This document shows positions 57,356 to 64,000 of a stretch of 64,000 nucleotides of DNA, one piece after another; the first letter of the stretch is position 1; every line of letters starts with the position of its first letter. This DNA is from Linyphia triangularis. Lineage: Eukaryota > Arthropoda > Arachnida > Araneae > Linyphiidae. The stretch lies in assembly GCA_963978545.1 (NCBI GenBank), contig OZ021729.1:83680670-83744669 (forward strand), given 5' to 3'. The notes beneath the pieces were generated by a model. It was not told the origin of the DNA. It worked only from the letters and a program-made list of their open reading frames with translations, and did no database searches. A program made the translations under genes and the position numbers.

Positions 57356-57980
57356 AGCAAGTGTAGGTACTTCGTCGAACATCATTCTGAATTTTTTATA
57401 GAACATAGAGAAATGTTAGTAGATCACAAATTCACTGGTCCGCCGGGCCAAAAGTGGTCGAAAATATTCAAAAGTGGACTTTGAATGAGTTGAACTAAAT
57501 TTGAATGCAAAATTTGACATAACTTGGAAAAAATTGGTATCCTCCCTTTTTGTAGGCAGCCTTTTTAATTTTCAATTAAGAAGGTTGCAGACGATTTAAA
57601 TATCTGGCGACGGCTTACATCCATCTTTTAAAAATGAGCCAGGTTGGCAATAAATATTATGTCACTGATAACGTAACTGATGTCGCCAATGTGGCTTACT
57701 TTTAAAATATGCAAGCCTTCCGAGCCAGAGATCGTCTGCGTATCTTATTGAAGATCAAAGTGTAGTGCAAATTACCAGACAAGAAAGGGTGTTAATTTTT
57801 TTTTTTTTTATATAGTTATAACATATTTGATGGCAATCGGATTTAGCTTAACTCATTCCAAGTCGATTTTTGACCAGTTTCAGCCATTTTTGCCATGGCA
57901 GACCTGTGGATTCGTTATTTACTAACTTTTCTCCACATAAAAAAATCAGAATGATGTTCGATGGGGTACTTAAACTTGCC
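57356..57980. mobile_element. Foldback MITE, TGCAAGTTTAGG family, copy 3
   Basis: The left AAGTGTAGGTACTTCGTCGAAC and the right complement GGCAAGTTTAAGTACCCCAT form the outer ends; inner ACATCATTCTGAATTTTT is exact in both arms. It lies in intron 3, about 100 bp after exon 3. Confidence 0.75.
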
Positions 57981-58119
57981 TATAAGGGAAAATCTAAATA
58001 TTGGAAGTTGTAATTTTAAGGTTATCGGGGGGAATTAAAGCGAGTGAAAGAGAACATTACCATGCGCGTGTTTCAGGACGTTCCACGTATTAGACTAAAA
58101 CTACATCATCATGGTGGCC

Positions 58120-58890
58120 AATCTATAACAATAAAACTAGGGGTGAGGAACATAGCACAAGTTTCGATTACACTATAATATTAGTAATTGCAATAAAATT
58201 TGATATGGTGTTCTTTACCTTTTATCATATTTTCATTCATTTAAAAAAATTGCCAGTTTGGCGATATTTTTCGCAATATATTTTACATGGGGCAAAAAAT
58301 GAACGAAAAAAAAAAAAAAAAAAATGCTAAAATGGTGAAATTGCCGATGTTAATCGATAGATCTTAACATTGTCCTTTCTTGTTCGTGAAACAGAAATAA
58401 ATAAATCGTTTATGCGCGATGCTCAAGGGCAGTGAGCTCGGTGTTAAAGGCGCTCACTTTTCAAATATTTAAGCTTTTATCACACTTCTACGGGAATTTC
58501 GTATGTCGGGACGATTAGAACACCTTAAAAACCATTAGTACAGAGATTATAATCAAAATCTTTTGAGCCGTTTTATAGCAATTGTTGAAAAACATGATGT
58601 TTGCATGATTTTGCATAATTCAATTTTATGTGCATGCACGATTTTGACGAAAACCTTAATGGTATGTCCCATGGCCACCACTAACCTGCACACTAAATTT
58701 GAACATCGTAGGTCAGTTTCTTCGGAAGTTATTCTCACCACGTACACACAGATAGACATTTTTTCTAGGCCACTTTTTTGGTATCAGGGTGTTCCAAAAC
58801 GTGGAGAAATGCTAAGAAATATCTAAAAGGTTTGTTGACTGAATGCTATACTTTCATTACCCTATGTACATATCTATGTAGTTGAAAGTA
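58120..58890 (-). repeat. Dispersed repeat family C, copy 3
   Basis: It is the reverse of the copies at 37 and 39.5 kb: from CTAGGGGTGAGGAACATAGC, through GCTCAAGGGCAGTGAGC, GAGCCGTTTTATAGCAATTG, ATGCACGATTTTGACGAAAA, and ends ACTTTCATTACCCTATGTAC. Plus and minus frames at 58,553-58,826 are spurious. Confidence 0.75.
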
Positions 58891-59063
58891 AAGCAAAAAT
58901 AACGAAATTAAGCACGTTGAGGATCCCTAAGGAATCTCATATATCTGAGCAATAGAATACAATATCTAACAGCGATGAACTGACAATAAAAAAATTAATC
59001 TTTTCCATTTTAATGCAGTTATTTTTTATTCCTACTCCTTAAAACCGAATATCTTCGTTAATA

Positions 59064-59462
59064 ATTAATAGTTTAAAAAACTAAAAAAATACGCTTTTGT
59101 AGAAAAGTGAACTAAAAAGTAGAAAATAATTTTAAATAAGTTTGAAATAAGAATAGAGTGATTAACAAGAAATATTTATTTTATCGTAAAAAAGCGTGGG
59201 GTGCTTTTTAAGATATTTTCAACAATTGACATCAAGCACCCCACGCTTTTTTACAAAAAAATAAATATTTCTTGTTAATCACTCTATTCTTATTTCAAAC
59301 TTATTTAAAATTATTTTCTACTTTTTAGTTCACTTTTCTATAAAAGCGTATTTTTTTAGTTTTTTAAACTATTAATTATTTTCTACTTTTTAGTTTGGTT
59401 TTCTATTAAAGCGTGTTTTTTTAGTTTTTAAACTATTAATTATTTTTTCTGTAAACTATAAT
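59064..59462. mobile_element. Foldback palindrome, GCACCCCACGC family, copy 2
   Basis: Arms match copy 1 (43.93 kb) closely and the extra right tail (CTACTTTTTAGTTTGGTTTT) is also present. The loop is short, 59,207-59,233, and is in the opposite orientation to copy 1. Ends AATTAATAGTTTAAAAAAC and complement lie at both sides. Confidence 0.85.
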
Positions 59463-60077
59463 TTTTTTTAGTTAGTGTACAAAACTCTCCAGTTGTTTCT
59501 GCCAATAGTCACATGCTTGTCTCAAATTTAAGTCATGTGTATGCCTTAGTACACACCGTATTACTTGGCACAAAACACTACCGTGTCTCTGAATATGAAA
59601 AATCACTAATCCTGAAGACCCTGGTAAGGATAATGCGACTAAAAAAAACACGCTTTGTATAACTGTCGTTCAAACGACAAATCTTTCAAACGGCACACCA
59701 GGGTTCGATTCCGGAGAAGGTTGGTTGGTAGGAATTTAACGGCGCAAGGGCAACACGAGTTCATCCTTGTGATAAAGCGACAAACTTATTGAATTATTGA
59801 ATTGTCATCGGTCCTTAATAAGTATGCCAAATTTCGAGTTAATCCGACGTTTTGAAGGGGGTCAAAATCATGTTCAAAGATTCCGTTACATACATCTGAA
59901 GCTAATAAAAGCGTATTAAAAAGCATTGTAAGATATAGTGTTAAATACTCTAGATCAGCGTCAGCCACTAGGCGGCCCCCGGGCCGGATCCGGCCGCGAC
60001 ATCTCTTTCTCCGGCCCGCCGGCAATACAGAAGAGCAAAAATCAAATTTTGAGGAAATAATTTTAATTTATTTACAA

Positions 60078-61119
60078 CTAGCTGCGTGGCCCGTCGTTGA
60101 CGGATAAACTCAGTTTTTGGTACTAAATAAAAGTAATATAAAAGTTTAATAAATGGAAAGTTTACAAAGCATGCTGTAGTAATATGTATAAGTATATATA
60201 TGTAAAAATAAGTACAATAAAGTAAGTCTGTCTATAATATGTTACGAAAATAGTTTTAAGCACTATTTGAGTTTAAATCTTTTACAAAATTACATTATAA
60301 ATTGCAGTAAATTTTTTAAACAGATATAGGATGTTCATGCAGATATTATTTATTTATTGTCGTAAAAAATTTCATTATTTATTGTTGGTAAAGAAATAAA
60401 TTATTTGTGGTAAACAAAATATCATCATAAAAATAAGTTACTTTATACACAGTTATTAAGTCATTGGAGAGCCTCTTTGTAAACAATATTAGATTGTCAT
60501 TGTCCCAATGTCAGATTTGGTATCATAGTTAATGGATGGATTATACGAAAACGCGCTTTTAAATTTATCACCCCATTGTAAATTCATTCTTTGTTCGTTT
60601 AGTTCGGCATGTCTTAGCCGATCGGCTTCTAAACGAACGGCACGCCTCTCTGATGTTTCTCTACTCCTTACAGACTCCTGGCGTCGCCGTTGCGACGCTA
60701 ATCTGTCCTCTGGGGAAATGTCCGGCTGCCGCGAAGTCGAAGCTTCTTGGTTGTCATTTTGTAATTCGTTCCTCTTTAAACGTTTTTGAAAAACTTTTTT
60801 GTCGATTTTGCTTAATGATGGGAGTTTTTTTCTAGGCATTGTGAATGTAGAATATCATTTGCGATTTTCAAAACAAACCAAACGAAGATTGTCATTCAGT
60901 TGCCATTCAGGAAATACTAAATTGTGTCTGCTTAAAAACACCAAAAAAAAATTATTTCGGAAATTTTAAAACTCAATTAAAATTAAAAATATATAGCCTA
61001 TTTTACTCCTGGTCGTTTAATTAAGCGATATACCAAATTTCCTCCTAATCCGTTAGGTAGTTTTTACGTGAAACGGTCCCCAAATCCGTGTGACAGAAAG
61101 TCAGTTTTATTTATATAGA
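60078..61119 (-). mobile_element. Helitron family 2, nested in the hAT element
   Basis: On the minus strand it begins TCTATATAAATAAAACTGAC after A and ends GACGGGCCACGCAGCTAG before T. The 3' hairpin CCGTC-AAC-GACGG lies about 12 nt before CTAG, the expected position. The 5' end resembles that of Helitron family 1. It contains a coding remnant in the same orientation (60,489-60,839). Confidence 0.85.
60489..60839 (-). CDS. Helitron Rep/helicase N-terminal remnant, 116 residues
   Basis: The frame encodes a basic start (MPRKKLPSLSKIDKK), then a long Arg/Glu/Ser-rich helix with repeats of SxRRRQExxRxRE (residues 40-80), then WGDKFKSAFSYNPSINYD and IGTMTI. I associate this architecture, an RASQRxRQ repeat helix followed by F.Y.PxxxY...IGxM, with the N-terminal segment of arthropod Helitron replicase-helicases, normally followed by Cys-rich, Rep and helicase domains. 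Here it stops after IGTMTI, so Rep and helicase are deleted. It lies on the same strand as the Helitron polarity inferred from the ends. The plus-strand frames at 60,532-60,835 are shadows. The product would not be an active transposase. Confidence 0.7.
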   Translation of the reverse strand: MPRKKLPSLSKIDKKVFQKRLKRNELQNDNQEASTSRQPDISPEDRLASQRRRQESVRSRETSERRAVRLEADRLRHAELNEQRMNLQWGDKFKSAFSYNPSINYDTKSDIGTMTI

Positions 61120-61428
61120 TAGTATGTGTTTACTACCAAAAACCGCGTTTTCAATTAAGGGGCCCGCGTCAGTAAGTCTAAAAATTCCTTTTTTTCCCTG
61201 TGACTGCCAACGAGAAAAAATAAAAAAAGCAATAGTTTAAATTATTACCAATGACGCATTGCTCAGTTTTGCACTTATGATACCCTACCCCCTTGATTCG
61301 TGAATGGCACAGTTCGATTTCTGCTTTTCTGAATGTGATGGGTAGGAGTTGGGTGTTTTGATGCATACTGGCTTCTTTTGTTTTGACGTGAAAAGAAGTA
61401 TCGTGATCTCTATGACTCCAGTGCAATA

Positions 61429-61512
61429 ATGGCGTCGACGACTAGTTTTAAACGCAAAGTAGATAGTGAAAAGAGGACCGCCCGTCATCGTCTCGCAATT
61501 AACTTCGACTAA
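61429..61512 (+). pseudogene. hAT transposase start, 27 codons
   Basis: ATG is followed by ASTTSFKRKVDSEKRT and a stop after 27 codons. A short Ser/Thr-rich start followed by KRKVDSE is characteristic of hAT transposases of the ZBED/GTF2IRD2-like type. The remainder has been deleted. It supports plus-strand orientation of the hAT element. Confidence 0.55.
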
Positions 61513-61904
61513 AATGGAAGATTTAGGAGGTATGGTTTAAAAATCTTTATTGATTATGAGTTTATGTCAAGTCATATTGTAATATTGTCACAAAAGATTA
61601 ACTTTTTTTATGACTTTGATTTACGATGTAAAGAAATTATTTTGATTTTTTTTTAATTATTTGAAACAAGAATCAAATATCGATTGTTATTTTATTAATA
61701 TAAAAAAGTTAAATTATTGTTCCAGTTTTCAAAATTGTTTTATATTGTTGAATTTTTAGTAATTATCACATTTTTAACATTGAACATATGCAGTAAAGCA
61801 ATATATTTATTGGCGTATTCGGTATAAATCTGCGGCCAGCGGAAAGTTCCGACATAAGTCATGCGGCTCGTCTCTTAAAGTTAGTGGCGAACGCTGCTCT
61901 AGAT

Positions 61905-62586
61905 AAAAACGCATACGGAATATAGCTATATCAAAGAATTAAAATAGAAAACTGTAGATGGTAGATGGTACCCCCCAGAAAACAGATCTTTACTAGAAAA
62001 TCTATACATCTTTTAAATTTATTAAGTTTAAAAATTCGTATTTTATCTCGAATAAAAAAGTTTCTTATTCTGCTGTGATAGCACTTGCACGCGTGCATTT
62101 GTGTTTAAGGTGCCCAGATACATAAGAAATTGAGAAATTTAGTGTAAATAACATTATTTTCTATTTATATGATAGTATCCCCTCAAAGTTTAGAGAATTC
62201 GAAGTCATCAACAGCGAGTCTAGCAGTCAAGTTCCATCTCGATTGAATGACGGGAAGTGGGTAAATTAACCTTTAGAATATTTATACCACCACACACAAA
62301 CAAACAATAACATAATATTTCCTTCAAAATTAGCTATGCAGTTTACATTATTGTTACTAGACGTGGGGTAAAAAAAACGGTAAATGTTGGATTTTTTGCT
62401 CAGCAATGTTCAATCACATTGCAAAGCAAACATTCAACAAAAACTTTCCGACTTTCCGACAAATATTTTTTGTTACATCACTTTAAATGCATTGCAATTA
62501 ATATCCGAAACCATAATAACAGTTGCTGCTCAAAATTGGTGTGAAGAAGTGATTTTTAGTGACTGCTACTTGTTTTTTTCCTTCAG
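61905..62586. other. Intron 3, no gene seen
   Basis: The 109-residue frame starting at 62,384 is intronic until the acceptor at 62,586. Nothing else could be supported. Confidence 0.55.
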
Positions 62587-62705
62587 TAAGCCTTTCCTGA
62601 AGGTTCCTGTAACTCATGAAAATGGCGAGCCCAACTACTGCTACTCGATCGAATCCCAGTATGGAAAATCGGATGCGCAACCTGATAAATACGCTAATTT
62701 TTTCA
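62587..62705 (+). CDS. DEG/ENaC channel gene, coding exon 4
   Basis: The acceptor TTTTTTTCCTTCAG is strong. The first base completes Asn176, then residues 177-215 read KPFLKVPVTHENGEPNYCY, SIESQYGKSDAQPD and KYANFF. The exon belongs to the ectodomain; a Cys at about residue 194 precedes a short hydrophilic region. The donor A|GTAAGT leaves phase 1, so at least one further exon is needed. Family members are usually 500-700 residues with a second membrane segment near the C-terminus; that half lies beyond the window. The open 109-residue frame includes non-exonic sequence at both ends. Confidence 0.85.
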
Positions 62706-62752
62706 GTAAGTGAACCAGTTATATTTTTTTAATTTTCATTTAGAGGAAGTAG

Positions 62753-63001
62753 TATACTAAACTTCAACTTAACTAGACATCACTTAGACGGTAGATCGTC
62801 ACAGTGCTCATAGGTATTTAATCCATTTTGGCGGCGTGAAAGCATAATGTTCGCCAAACCACGACACCCTGTAGAGAACAAAAGTCTATATAAGGTTTGG
62901 CGAGAATTATGTCTTCACTCCGCCAAAATGGATTAAATACCTATGAGCACTGTGACGATCTACCGTCTAAGTGATGTCTAGTTAAGTTGAAGTTTAGTAT
63001 A
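62753..63001. mobile_element. Palindromic MITE, TACTAAACTTCAAC family, copy 2
   Basis: It is a near-perfect palindrome, 48 bp downstream of exon 4, flanked by TATA as in copy 1. Loop sequence CACCCTGTAGAGAACAAAAGTC differs slightly from copy 1 and contains small insertions. Confidence 0.9.
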
Positions 63002-63079
63002 GTAAGGATCATTCCCTATACTCGCTATGTTATAATCTTCTAGCCCGGTGCATTTAGAAACTACTTACTATATAAAACC

Positions 63080-63300
63080 TTGACCTTGCTGGTGTCTTAA
63101 ATATAGACACACAGGTGTCTGAAATTTAGTTTCAGACACATTAGGTAACTTATTTGGCAAAACATTTATTAATATCAGACATCAAACGTGTCTTAATATT
63201 TTTGAATTTCCATTCAATCTCGATAAGTGTCCTAAATAGCGAAAGGAAGGATCAAAATACGACATTTGCGTTTTCAGACTTGGCGTAAACTGTCTTAAAT
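63080..63300. repeat. Degenerate GTGTCTTAAATA repeat
   Basis: GGTGTCTTAAATA, GGTGTCTGAAAT, CGTGTCTTAATAT, AGTGTCCTAAATA and CTGTCTTAAATA occur at irregular spacing. One pair, GTGTCTGAAA and TTTCAGACAC (63,113-63,140), forms a hairpin. Confidence 0.5.
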
Positions 63301-63526
63301 ATTCGTATACATAGCGAAACTTCAAAATTTGTGTCATCCAATGCGATATGAGTTTCGCTTTTGCGAGAACGAACGGCACATGCGCTGTGTAAAAAGTTGT
63401 TGCATGATTTTATTGTAGAAATGTTTGTATTTTTCGCGTCTCGCGTATAATAGCATGCGATTGCAAAATGGTGTAGTTAATCAATTTAAAATAGTTTACT
63501 TTCTTGCGTTCGCTTGTATAAAACGG

Positions 63527-63528
<2 letters not shown>

Positions 63529-63578
<50 letters not shown>
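63529..63578. repeat. (TA)n microsatellite
   Basis: An uninterrupted AT dinucleotide run of about 25 units. The 64-residue plus frame that includes it is an artefact. Confidence 0.95.
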
Positions 63579-63581
<3 letters not shown>

Positions 63582-64000
63582 AAAATTATGATGAAAAAAA
63601 AAGTTTTTTTATGAGGTAATTTAAGTCGTATTAATTAAAAAATAAATTGCATATATTTTAATAGTATTTTTGTTTAATATGTACTTTATATGTTTTTTAA
63701 TTGCCATGGAAAATTGCAATTTTATATCTTGCATAGTTTTTTATACGAGCATACCAAAAGTTGGAAAATCGACGTTTTGAGAATACGCTAAAAAACTATA
63801 AAAGTTTTACTAACTTACGTGTTTTTTAAATTTTCACCACCTCTGTATTTAAGCACAGCCATCTTTGCAGATGCTTCCCCCCCACCGCCTCCAACTTTTC
63901 TTAATTTTTTTTTATGCTTTTCAAACGAAATGTCACAGTGACAGGGAAAATTGTTGTTAAAAGGCCCCATCCCCAAATCACAAGAATTTTAATATTTTTT
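63579..64000. other. Intron 4, no gene seen
   Basis: AT-rich sequence with no frame or repeat border. The next exon of the channel gene was not found before the right end. Confidence 0.5.

Larger units (their letters stand above)
59956..61896 (+). mobile_element. hAT transposon, internally deleted, carrying a Helitron
   Basis: The left end CAGCGTCAGCCACTAGGCGG and the complement of the right end CAGCGTTCGCCACTAAC are typical hAT termini. An exact 8-bp duplication CTCTAGAT lies at 59,948-59,955 and 61,897-61,904. Without the Helitron (60,078-61,119) the element is about 900 bp. It retains the start of a transposase (61,429-61,512). GC-rich sequence at the left, with GGGCCGGATCCGGCC, is a common hAT subterminal feature. 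The minus frame 59,786-60,025 crosses the border and is spurious. Confidence 0.9.

Noticed and set aside
59786..60025. 79-residue minus frame with MPAGRRKRCRGRIRPGG
   Set aside because: It spans the left border and GC-rich terminus of the hAT element; not a gene.
62384..62586. N-terminal part of the 109-residue frame
   Set aside because: It is intron upstream of the exon 4 acceptor; the phase from exon 3 requires the exon to start at 62,587.
63425..63619. 64-residue frame with an IYIYIY run
   Set aside because: It is a (TA)n microsatellite read as protein.

Overview
The window is AT-rich animal DNA packed with transposable elements. It looks like an arthropod genome, most likely a spider. 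The evidence is one intron-rich gene of the DEG/ENaC sodium-channel superfamily whose N-terminal sequence resembles the arachnid branch, several copies of a tRNA-derived SINE, three Helitrons with intact ends, and many palindromic MITEs. No bacterial features, CRISPR arrays, operons or rRNA genes were seen. The organism call is an inference from family resemblance.

Layout. Positions 1-42 kb contain no complete host gene that I can recognise. They hold a decayed Transib/RAG1-type transposase fragment (about 1.0-1.9 kb), a CAGGGGTC-ended element (3.9-5.1 kb), a nested composite about 6 kb long (11.0-17.0 kb), two LINE RNase H remnants (14.0-14.8 and 17.9-18.6 kb), a LINE reverse-transcriptase remnant split by a piggyBac-type MITE (21.5-22.5 kb), SINE clusters (27.7-29.7 and 38.5-39.3 kb), a Helitron (31.5-32.3 kb) and a decayed Helitron helicase on the minus strand (35.6-36.7 kb). 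A few orphan reading frames look protein-like but are unidentified: 25,990-26,202 (+), 32,417-32,833 (+), 33,340-33,600 (-) and 23,954-24,172 (-).

From 42.2 kb to the right edge the window is the 5' half of one plus-strand DEG/ENaC gene. Four coding exons (42,256-42,533; 49,824-49,947; 57,134-57,258; 62,587-62,705) have GT/AG borders and compatible phases. Together they encode about 215 residues and continue past the right end. The introns are 7.3, 7.2 and 5.3 kb long and consist largely of mobile DNA: seven SINE insertions, an IR-flanked pseudogene of about 3.4 kb that ends some 30 bp before exon 2, two Helitrons (one inside a hAT element with a perfect 8-bp target duplication), and several near-perfect palindromes.

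The window is most informative as a record of insertions. Many elements keep exact target-site duplications, and some insertions can be subtracted so that the older host reading frame is recovered. Palindromic elements show compensatory arm changes and a flipped loop. Coding calls come from reading the sequence only; no database search was run.
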